Both the position numbers and the translations under genes were made by a program. Under the pieces are notes generated by a model. That model saw only the letters and a list, made by a program, of their open reading frames with translations, was not told where the DNA came from and searched no databases. This document shows, one piece after another, positions 7,092-13,332 of a stretch of DNA of 64,000 bases. The stretch is from IMG/VR virus record IMGVR_UViG_3300048997_000353, positions 1 through 64,000 of that record. One strand, 5' to 3'. Each line of letters opens with the position of its first letter. Position 1 is the first letter of the stretch. Origin of the DNA: a virus.

Positions 7092-8060
7092 TTAACTACC
7101 GCCCTCGAACATTTCCTTGATCGCCAGAGCCGACGACCGCGGAACTTTGTTCGTGTCGACGATATTCATTTTTTCCTTCAAGGATTTTTTCATGTCCATG
7201 AGGGACCAGCTATTGTTGTAGCCCACCCGGAAGAGTTCATTGAGTTCCGCGGTATTCAGGAATTCAGATGCCTCTTCGCTGCCTGGTTCCGGAGCGGCGG
7301 CGGCGGACCTGGGCGCGGCCTGGGCTTGGCGCGGCGCGGCCGTCGCGACAGGTTCGCGCGCCGGTGCTGTGGAAGTTGGAATGTTTGAAGGTTGAGCTGG
7401 TTGAAGCTCCTTGGGTCCAGATTCCGACATCCGGCGCGGCTGGACGATTTCGTGTTCGCCGCCCGTTACGCTCTTGAGCCGATCCAGTTCATCTTCTTCC
7501 ATGAGGTCGCCCATGCCGAGCGCGTAGCGCGCCGTCTGGATGAAGGCCTTGTGATGCAGCATGCGGTACGGCCACTGCTTCCAGGGATCGGTATCCCGCT
7601 TACACTCCTGCATATACTCGGTCATGATGATCGGGCGCGTCCGGTCTTTCCGGAAGATGCTGCAGGTGACAGCGTACAGAGCCTTTGTATCCGGATCGAG
7701 ATGCTCTTTGAATTCATGGCCGTCATAAAACTCATGCCGCAGGGCCACTTTGATCCAGCCGTCGATCGAGATGATGCAGCGGAGATTGAAATTCTGGTCG
7801 ATGAACGGGTAAATCTCCCGCAGGAAAGGATTGAGGTCGTACTGGTCCGCAACGAGCAAAAACGCCATGACCATTTCCTTGGTCGGCGGCAATCCCCGGC
7901 CGGGCTTTGGTTCCTCTCCCTGCTTGGCCTTGCCAGCACTGAAAATTGTGGTGACGACGGTATTGTAAAATTGCCCCGAATCCACGCCGTACTTCGCGGC
8001 CATCTTGACGATGAGCGATTGCGAACTGGCCTTCATGAGTGCCGCTGCGTCACTTGCCAT
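7092..8060 (-). CDS. bet: Bet/RecT-family single-strand annealing recombinase
   Basis: 322 residues. Residues 65-185 show the Bet-type core: ADQYDLNPFLREIYPF, then IISIDGWIKVALRHEF, then YMQECKRDTDPWKQWPYRML and HHKAFIQTARYALG. Such proteins coat ssDNA made by the partner exonuclease and anneal it to a homologous strand. Residues 205-270 are a Pro/Ala-rich linker, and the C-terminal ~50 residues form a small helical domain that may contact SSB or the exonuclease. The ATG at 8060 follows AAAGGAG, and the gene overlaps the repressor-like gene upstream by 11 nt. The same operon supplies the exonuclease and RusA. Confidence 0.9.
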   Translation of the reverse strand: MASDAAALMKASSQSLIVKMAAKYGVDSGQFYNTVVTTIFSAGKAKQGEEPKPGRGLPPTKEMVMAFLLVADQYDLNPFLREIYPFIDQNFNLRCIISIDGWIKVALRHEFYDGHEFKEHLDPDTKALYAVTCSIFRKDRTRPIIMTEYMQECKRDTDPWKQWPYRMLHHKAFIQTARYALGMGDLMEEDELDRLKSVTGGEHEIVQPRRMSESGPKELQPAQPSNIPTSTAPAREPVATAAPRQAQAAPRSAAAAPEPGSEEASEFLNTAELNELFRVGYNNSWSLMDMKKSLKEKMNIVDTNKVPRSSALAIKEMFEGGS

Positions 8061-8262
8061 GTCTGTTCTCCTTTGTTTTTTCGTAGGTCACAATTCTTTC
8101 CAAATTCAAATTCTTGAGGATCTTATCTCCCGGGTCCTTGCGGCCGGCGCGAACTTCTGAAAGATATTGCTGGGAGATTCCCCACTGTTTGGCGAGCGCC
8201 TTCTGCGTGCCGGCGCGGACAATGTGCTTTTCGATCTGTTCGATGACTTCGCTTGCTTGCAT
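8050..8262 (-). CDS. XRE-family (Cro/CI-like) HTH regulator
   Basis: A 70-residue DNA-binding protein. The helix-turn-helix covers roughly residues 18-45 (TQKALAKQWGISQQYLSEVR), with the recognition helix beginning at SQQYLSE. The size matches Cro-like proteins rather than full CI repressors, since there is no dimerisation domain. It is the first gene after the early promoter, whose -10 lies only 13 nt before the ATG, so the transcript is nearly leaderless. The palindrome in the promoter spacer is a likely operator for autoregulation. Confidence 0.85.
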   Translation of the reverse strand: MQASEVIEQIEKHIVRAGTQKALAKQWGISQQYLSEVRAGRKDPGDKILKNLNLERIVTYEKTKENRHGK

Positions 8263-8274
8263 GTGAGAAACGGA

Positions 8275-8303
8275 ACACTACCAATACGCAGATTGGCTGT
8301 CAA
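8275..8303 (-). promoter_or_regulatory. Sigma70-type early promoter
   Basis: On the minus strand TTGACA, a 17-nt spacer, then TAGTGT: a perfect -35 and a 4/6 match to the -10, at ideal spacing. The predicted start point is near 8268, leaving about 5 nt before the ATG at 8262. It lies in the gap between the DUF2778 gene (stop 8312) and the XRE gene. It should drive the early recombination operon down to the left end of the window. Confidence 0.8.
8281..8296. promoter_or_regulatory. Operator-like palindrome in the promoter spacer
   Basis: CCAAT and ATTGG form inverted half-sites around a 6-nt centre, exactly filling the spacer between the -35 and -10 boxes. A dimeric HTH protein bound here would exclude RNA polymerase. 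The most economical ligand is the XRE protein made from this promoter. Confidence 0.55.
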
Positions 8304-8311
8304 GGCGAAAA

Positions 8312-8737
8312 TTAGGCGGCGATTTCTTCTTGTGGATTCATCGTGGCGACGACTTCGAGGCGGTGATCTCCGGATTCCCAGACCTTTACACGAATAGCAT
8401 GCGACTGGATAATGCATCCTTCCGACGCAAACCCTGGATGAGGAATAGAATCCCCGTGCATCAGAAAGTGGTCTCGCCCAAAGGTTTCATTGCCCACATC
8501 GGGCGTGAGTCCCATAGCATATTCGCCGTGGGTGTGCGAGTTGACTGGTGCGCAGATCGTATACGTGCCGCATGGAATAGGCCCTACTTTGTGAACATCC
8601 TGCATGGCAGGATTGTTCTTGCCCTTAATGGTTTCGAGATTATGGGGATCGATCCCGCCGCCGGAATAGCCGGTGCCAACCAAGGCGCCGAAGGGATTGA
8701 ATAGTTTTCCGGTTGACTGTTCGTAAATCCACGCCAT
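8312..8737 (-). CDS. DUF2778 / L,D-transpeptidase-like (Tlde1-type) wall enzyme
   Basis: 141 residues. N-terminal WIYEQSTGKLF leads into a domain with GPIPCGTYTI, then FLMHGD (His94) and ASEGCI (Cys108). The His...Ser-x-Gly-Cys arrangement is that of DUF2778 proteins, a murein L,D-transpeptidase/carboxypeptidase-like fold. In phages such proteins may cut or modify peptidoglycan at lysis or entry. No signal peptide is seen, so export would need a holin. The start overlaps the upstream peptidase stop (TGATG). An intrinsic endolysin role is likely but unproven. Confidence 0.75.
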   Translation of the reverse strand: MAWIYEQSTGKLFNPFGALVGTGYSGGGIDPHNLETIKGKNNPAMQDVHKVGPIPCGTYTICAPVNSHTHGEYAMGLTPDVGNETFGRDHFLMHGDSIPHPGFASEGCIIQSHAIRVKVWESGDHRLEVVATMNPQEEIAA

Positions 8738-9258
8738 CAGAGGACCTTCTTCACAAGCTTAAGGAACGGTGACCACAGGATCGTGTCCGGAGTACAAAAA
8801 TAAGAAGGACGATCAGGATTGAGCCACGGCTGATTTCCGTTGAGTGCCCAATCCCGCAGATTGGCGTACCAGGCAAACCGGCTGCAGATGAAAGATTTCC
8901 TTTTGACCAGTTCAAGATCGAGCGCGATGCCGGCAATGTCCCACCAGTCATAGCCGAATCCCGTAAACGTCAATCCCTGTTTGTAGGCAGACTCAATGTT
9001 GGGAGCTGTGTACCATTCTTCTTTTGTTGGTTTGCAGTAATCGTACGGCCGGACCTGGACGCCGCCACTCAGGCGTGAGCCGAGCGTGTCGATCGGCTTG
9101 CCCACGTCATACATGCTCGTCACGTCGGCCGCGTCCGCCACGTCGGCCGCGTCCGCTGTGCGGATAAACTCAACGTGAGAAAATTCACTGCGAGTGCCGA
9201 ACCTAATTAGCGCGGACTCGGGCGACCATTTATCCGTCATGAAGCGAAGATAGATCAT
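8737..9258 (-). CDS. Permuted NlpC/P60 (YiiX-like) cysteine peptidase
   Basis: 173 residues. The histidine comes first (SEFSHVEFI, His28) and the cysteine later (SFICSRFAW, Cys125), the order of circularly permuted NlpC/P60 papain-like enzymes. Between them is GFGYDWWDIAGI, a typical substrate-groove segment. Residues 34-45 are a perfect tandem duplication (ADAADV twice) coded by a DNA repeat near 9121-9160, probably a recent slippage. A likely substrate is peptidoglycan cross-link peptides or lipid amides. It is coupled to the downstream transpeptidase-like gene. GGGGA stands before the ATG at 9258. Confidence 0.7.
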   Translation of the reverse strand: MIYLRFMTDKWSPESALIRFGTRSEFSHVEFIRTADAADVADAADVTSMYDVGKPIDTLGSRLSGGVQVRPYDYCKPTKEEWYTAPNIESAYKQGLTFTGFGYDWWDIAGIALDLELVKRKSFICSRFAWYANLRDWALNGNQPWLNPDRPSYFCTPDTILWSPFLKLVKKVL

Positions 9259-9292
9259 GGGTTCCCCGTTGAGATGAATTCAACTCAGCCGA

Positions 9293-10084
9293 TTACCACT
9301 TGCCGAAATGAACGACGAAGGCATCGAACGCCAGTTTGGGATCGGAAATAAATTCGAACGGCATGTCGAAGAGGCCCCCGCGGGCCCAGCCTGTTCCCCA
9401 GGAATTCTGACATGTCACAGTTTTTTTCGAATCATCGTAGCCGAGGCCTGCCAGAATGCAGTGACCGCCCAGAAAGGCCTCGCCATGTTTCGGCATTGCC
9501 ATCAGACCGTCCGCGCCCACATCCTCAAAGCTTTCGTACACACTGAAACCCAGCAGGAACGGATAGCCCGAGGCGATGCAGCACTTCATGTCCGACAAAC
9601 CGTTCAGCCGGTGATAGCCGCCACCCTTCCACCTAGCTGCTTCTGCAACCTGCTGGGGAGTTGGAGCGACCTTGAAATTAATCGGTTGGTACGGATCTTC
9701 GGATTCGAGACAGACCCCATCCTCGACAAGAACATCGGCCGCCGTGCGGATCTGCGCGCCGGAATCTTCGTTGACGGAGTTTTCCCGATTTCGCTCATTC
9801 CAATAAATGAAGAGTGGACTGAATACAGGCGCGTCCGCACCGTCCGCAACTTTTCCATATTTTCGGACAAGAAATTCTTGGCAGGCGGAGGCACCGTGCC
9901 CCGTGCAAGAGCCCAACTTACCCTGATCCTTGATTGGTCCATGCCATTGCGTGAGATCGACAGTGGAAGGGGTTTGAATTGCGCGCGCCCGAAATGGCAA
10001 CGTCCAATCCCGGTAATCGTGCCGGGATTGGAACGCGCCGTACTTCCTGCCGTTGACTTCGAGAAGAGAGAGGCCGAGAGCCAC
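9293..10084 (-). CDS. Papain-family (C1) cysteine peptidase
   Basis: 263 residues with the full papain catalytic set: Gln54 and Cys60 in KDQGKLGSCTGHGAS, His208 in GGHCILAGLGYDD, and Asn227 in CQNSWGTGW. The Asn-Ser-Trp-Gly block is hallmark C1A. There is no signal peptide and no obvious propeptide beyond ~45 residues (residues 1-45), which include the RxxxDYRDW segment typical of bacterial and viral members. It stands between membrane proteins and two other wall-type enzymes, so a role in lysis or host-protein cleavage is inferred. Start is GTG at 10084 without a clear Shine-Dalgarno. Confidence 0.85.
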   Translation of the reverse strand: MALGLSLLEVNGRKYGAFQSRHDYRDWTLPFRARAIQTPSTVDLTQWHGPIKDQGKLGSCTGHGASACQEFLVRKYGKVADGADAPVFSPLFIYWNERNRENSVNEDSGAQIRTAADVLVEDGVCLESEDPYQPINFKVAPTPQQVAEAARWKGGGYHRLNGLSDMKCCIASGYPFLLGFSVYESFEDVGADGLMAMPKHGEAFLGGHCILAGLGYDDSKKTVTCQNSWGTGWARGGLFDMPFEFISDPKLAFDAFVVHFGKW

Positions 10085-10086
10085 GG

Positions 10087-10743
10087 TTAGTGCACCATCG
10101 CTGCGGGAAACGACTGACCGATGGCCGTATTGAAAGCTGCTTTGAGCTCGTGTGGCTTGGGCGGCAGAACAGCCTTCGCAAGCGTGGCGGAAGCTTTCCG
10201 GTTGCCGGCCGCCGCAACTTTGGCGACAGGGACCAGGGAAATGAGCGCCACGACCGTTTGAAGCGCGAGTCCTATGCCCACCACGATGGAAGCGCCCACC
10301 GCCTGCGGCAACCCTTTCGCAAGGCTCAGCATTTCCGTGATGTGCGCGTTAGCGGTGGTCAATGCCGCGTCGATCTTTTGCAGCAGCGTGGCTTGTGTTG
10401 CTGAGTCGGGGGACGCCTGATACTGTCCTACCAAGCTCGTTGCATCGCATTTGGTTGAGCCAGGTACCGGACTGCCGCACAATAACTGCAAAGAGGCGAG
10501 CGTCAAGCCGCCGGCCGCTTGAATCGCGACGGACACTCCAGGAGCGACGATGCTCGTGATGTTCGAAACCATCTGAATGACCACCGGCAGATCCGCTTCG
10601 GCGGCGGCCACGAAATTGGCGAACGAGCAACCGCCAACAACGATCGTCACGACAAGCAGCGCAACCACAAAGATGTAACCGATCCATTTCGGTGTACCGA
10701 CTGCTGGGCCGCGCGCGGACCAGAGAGGCATTGGATGTGTCAT
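10087..10743 (-). CDS. Membrane-anchored or lipoprotein-like protein
   Basis: 218 residues. A transmembrane or signal segment at ~22-40 ends in VVGGCS, a possible lipobox with Cys39. A second hydrophobic stretch (SIVVGIGLALQTVVALISLV) lies near 152-172. The region between is Ala/Thr-rich helix. It could be an outer-membrane lipoprotein of spanin type or a small membrane structural protein. I do not recognise the family. SD GAAAGGA precedes the ATG. Confidence 0.55.
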   Translation of the reverse strand: MTHPMPLWSARGPAVGTPKWIGYIFVVALLVVTIVVGGCSFANFVAAAEADLPVVIQMVSNITSIVAPGVSVAIQAAGGLTLASLQLLCGSPVPGSTKCDATSLVGQYQASPDSATQATLLQKIDAALTTANAHITEMLSLAKGLPQAVGASIVVGIGLALQTVVALISLVPVAKVAAAGNRKASATLAKAVLPPKPHELKAAFNTAIGQSFPAAMVH

Positions 10744-10761
10744 AGATATCCTTTCAGAAAT

Positions 10762-11304
10762 TTATTCTTTCTCTTCTTGTGGAGCCATGATGGAAACCGA
10801 TGTCTTTGTTTCCGTCACGGGGATTGCCTGATTGACCGGAGTAATTTTTGTTGTTGTCTCAACCGTAGCCACTTGCTCTTGTGGGACCTGTGGGATCCGT
10901 TCCAGTAAAAATGTTTGGATCCAGTTGACCCAGGCCGGAGCCTTGTCGAGCTTTGCCTTGGCGAACGAATTCAGGAGCACGTCGGCCAGAAGCCCCAGGG
11001 CAATCGCCGCCACGGGGCTGTTCCCTGTATTGACAGGGAATTGCCAGGTCGCGTGAAAAAAAGATAGAAGATCGTTCACGCTGTAGTGGCGCCACAGATA
11101 GAAAATGGTGAGCCACTCCACGATGAACCGAATCAGCAAAATATCCCAATTCATCGCGACGTAAGCACTCCTGGACTTGATGGGATTCTGCTTGCTCCTG
11201 ATGGCGGCGGCCGCGCAAATGAGAACCCACACACACTGGCCCGCCACGAACAAGGTCCAGTAAATGACGTCCCCGATCTGGTGCGGCGAAATGAACGCTG
11301 CCAT
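10762..11304 (-). CDS. Three-TM membrane protein, holin candidate
   Basis: About 180 residues from the ATG at 11304 (GGAG 6 nt upstream; a GTG at 11316 is in frame). Hydrophobic segments at about 13-36, 51-71 and 93-114 suggest three membrane spans, then a Thr/Val/Pro-rich cytoplasmic tail ending in QEEKE. Its place between a one-TM coiled-coil protein and cell-wall enzymes fits a holin or holin-like permeaseless protein. There is no family-specific motif. Confidence 0.5.
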   Translation of the reverse strand: MAAFISPHQIGDVIYWTLFVAGQCVWVLICAAAAIRSKQNPIKSRSAYVAMNWDILLIRFIVEWLTIFYLWRHYSVNDLLSFFHATWQFPVNTGNSPVAAIALGLLADVLLNSFAKAKLDKAPAWVNWIQTFLLERIPQVPQEQVATVETTTKITPVNQAIPVTETKTSVSIMAPQEEKE

Positions 11305-11315
11305 TTCTTGCTCCA

Positions 11316-11591
11316 CTATTTATCTCCCTTGATACTCATGATCGAAAGATGCAACTGCCGGACGTCTTCCCGAACTTCCTGGCGAAAATCGCTAAATTCT
11401 TCGCGGGAAACGTTCGATTTCCCATCCTGGCTGTCGAGCCTCTTGATCACGTCCTCGACGTTCTGTGAAAGCCGGCCATACATGTACGCGAGCCCTACGA
11501 GTTGCACGAGCAACATGATAAAAACATGCCAATATCTGAGCACGACGAATCCACCGCCGCTTCTGGTTTGTCTGTCCGTAGTTTCATCCAT
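11316..11591 (-). CDS. Single-TM coiled-coil protein, lysis-module candidate
   Basis: 91 residues with one membrane span at ~20-40 (WHVFIMLLVQLVGLAYMYG) followed by a coiled coil to the C-terminus (FRQEVREDVRQLHLSI). The topology resembles XhlA-like haemolysin partners and inner-membrane spanins. The gene ends in TAG. The ATG at 11591 follows GAGGCGG. Function is inferred from neighbours only. Confidence 0.5.
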   Translation of the reverse strand: MDETTDRQTRSGGGFVVLRYWHVFIMLLVQLVGLAYMYGRLSQNVEDVIKRLDSQDGKSNVSREEFSDFRQEVREDVRQLHLSIMSIKGDK

Positions 11592-11615
11592 CCGCCCGCC
11601 TCGGGAGATTAGTTA

Positions 11616-11660
11616 GACCAAAGAGAGTGAGGCGGCTGGTTCCTCCACTCTCTCTCGGTC
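11616..11660 (-). terminator. Terminator-like hairpin after the Ig-like protein gene
   Basis: AGAGAGTG/CACTCTCT plus AGG/CCT (one bulged base) form an 11-bp hairpin, with an outer GACC/GGTC pair. On the minus strand it begins 10 nt after the stop at 11670. The following sequence is only mildly T-rich, so termination may be partial. Confidence 0.45.
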
Positions 11661-11669
11661 CTTCGTTCG

Positions 11670-12116
11670 TTAAGCTGCTACCGGAGCACTTTCGTCCAGT
11701 TCAACGGTCGCAGCCGGTCCAGGCGAGATCGTAAAGTTGGACACGCCGGCGATATTGGCGACGGGATCAGTCAACGTCACAGAACCTGCGCCTGGCTTGG
11801 AAGCAGTGAACTCCCCGCCCAAGCCGTCCGGATCCATGACAAAAACGCCAAGGGTATCGTCGGACACCGTGGCCGTGAACGGATTGGCGGGTGAAACGAC
11901 AAAGCCTTTGCTATCGAGCTCGTCCTTCACTCGAATTCTGTACTTCTGCACGTCGGTCAAATTGACCATCTGATTTCCTCTCTTTTTTTTGCCGTCAGGC
12001 AAAGTCATTTCCAGATCCACGAAAACGGGCGGGCCAGGCCGAGTATGGGCCGCAATTGCCTCCAACAGTTCTACGGCGCGCTCGAGCAGTTGCCGCTTAC
12101 TCAGACTGCATCCCAT
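11670..12116 (-). CDS. Ig-like (Big-type) domain protein
   Basis: 148 residues from the ATG at 12116, with AGGAG 7 nt upstream. Residues 1-40 are helical. Residues 60-145 read as a beta-sandwich with the bacterial Ig-like rhythm (FTATVSDDTLGVFVMDPDG, then GAGSVTLTDPVANIAGVSNF). Such domains decorate phage heads and tails and bind cell-surface glycans. No signal peptide. It may be a small decoration protein, but the location beside lysis genes is ambiguous. Confidence 0.5.
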   Translation of the reverse strand: MGCSLSKRQLLERAVELLEAIAAHTRPGPPVFVDLEMTLPDGKKKRGNQMVNLTDVQKYRIRVKDELDSKGFVVSPANPFTATVSDDTLGVFVMDPDGLGGEFTASKPGAGSVTLTDPVANIAGVSNFTISPGPAATVELDESAPVAA

Positions 12117-12154
12117 AAACCATCTCCTGAACATTTAAGGCTCCGTCAACTAAA

Positions 12155-12640
12155 TCACGATCCGCTGGCTTTGCAACCGGAAGGATTCGACGGATTGTTA
12201 GGAATGACACTAGTGGCTTCGTTGCTGAAACCGGATTGGTTGCCGTTCGAGGACTGCGCCGCGACCACGTAGAAATACGTCGTCCCAGGCACGACCGAGG
12301 TGTCCGTGTAGCTTGTCGTGGTCACGAGAGTCGATCCGTTGAGAGCGAACGAGCCCCCCTCGCCATTGGCAGTCGTGGAGCGATAGATGTTGTAACCTGA
12401 CACCGTCAAACCAGTCACGGGAGCACCAGGCGTCCAGATCAGGCCGGTCGAGTGCGCCGTGCCGTTCGGTAAACCGACCGGAACCGAGCCGACTTGCGGG
12501 GCCGGCGCCGCCTCGACAACACTAAGCTTCAAAGCCCGGGGAGCGAGTGCGCGTCCGGCGGACATCACGTCCGAGGCAGCCCCGAACGCCAAACTCAGAA
12601 CCAGCCAACCGAACAGCATTGTCGAACATTTCTTCCTCAT
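12155..12640 (-). CDS. Secreted fibronectin type III protein
   Basis: 161 residues from the ATG at 12640, with AAGGAG upstream. An N-terminal Sec signal peptide covers ~1-28 (MRKKCSTMLFGWLVLSLAFG, then Ala-rich cleavage region). Residues 60-150 form one FN3 domain: TGLTVSGYNIYRSTT, then TSYTDTSVVPGTTYFYVVAA. FN3 domains mediate weak surface binding. A cleavable signal peptide is unexpected on a phage virion protein, so this may be exported from the infected or lysogenised host. Confidence 0.7.
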   Translation of the reverse strand: MRKKCSTMLFGWLVLSLAFGAASDVMSAGRALAPRALKLSVVEAAPAPQVGSVPVGLPNGTAHSTGLIWTPGAPVTGLTVSGYNIYRSTTANGEGGSFALNGSTLVTTTSYTDTSVVPGTTYFYVVAAQSSNGNQSGFSNEATSVIPNNPSNPSGCKASGS

Positions 12641-12666
12641 TTCATCTCCTTGGTTTGATTTGCAAA

Positions 12667-13332
12667 TCAACCTCTCGCGTGAATCATCTTGGCCAACTCC
12701 AGTCGGTTGAGCACGCCGAACTTGGCGAGCAAGCTCGATACATGAAATTTCACTGTCCGCTCGCTGATATTCAAGTTTGCTGCGATTTCCTTATTCTGCA
12801 GAGCCGACAGAACACCATCGAGAACTTGCTGTTCCCTGTTCGAAATCTTTACGGGATTCCCTAAAGCGAAGCCACTCTGAATGAGGCTCTCGGCCCTAGC
12901 CGTAATCCGCAACCACTCTGATTCAGGTTCTACCCGCGCAATGCCGAAGGACGAAAGCGGTCGACCGGTCCTCAGACAATAAATCGCCAAAATGCTGGAA
13001 ACTTCATCAAGAGGAATCCCGCCAGTAGCTGTGCCGCACACTTGAAACCGGACATGGACATCCTCAAAAACGATAAATTTAGCGGCATCTGGATTCTCCA
13101 GTGGGAGCGCGATCCTATCCGGTGGGCGTTGCTTGGTCTGCACTTTGTTCAATGGGAAACTCCCGGTCGGAAACACCGGTACGGGAAGAGGAGGGGCGCG
13201 CAGGCCGGGAGAAAAATTCTGCTCATCATTTCCCCGCTGGCCGGCAAGGCGTTTTAACCGTGCATATAATGTCTTATGCCGAATCGTATAGCAAGACAAT
13301 CCACGCCGAGTTTCTTCATGAAGTTTCTTCAC
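12667..13332 (-). CDS. LuxR-type (GerE) transcriptional regulator
   Basis: 221 residues. The C-terminal ~60 residues are a clear GerE HTH: ISNREQQVLDGVLSALQNKE, then IAANLNISERTVKFHVSSLL, ending AKFGVLNRLELAKM. The N-terminal ~150 residues match neither a receiver nor an obvious autoinducer domain, so the input signal is unknown. It starts at GTG in a GTGA overlap with the beta-helix gene. The first ~50 residues look irregular and the true start may be downstream. A LuxR-type regulator coupled to secreted-protein genes suggests control of that cassette. Confidence 0.75.
   Translation of the reverse strand: MKKLHEETRRGLSCYTIRHKTLYARLKRLAGQRGNDEQNFSPGLRAPPLPVPVFPTGSFPLNKVQTKQRPPDRIALPLENPDAAKFIVFEDVHVRFQVCGTATGGIPLDEVSSILAIYCLRTGRPLSSFGIARVEPESEWLRITARAESLIQSGFALGNPVKISNREQQVLDGVLSALQNKEIAANLNISERTVKFHVSSLLAKFGVLNRLELAKMIHARG

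Noticed and set aside
13255-13300. Promoter inside the LuxR gene (TTGTCT-N17-TAAGAC)
   Set aside because: The -10 is poor and the site lies inside the coding region without supporting context.
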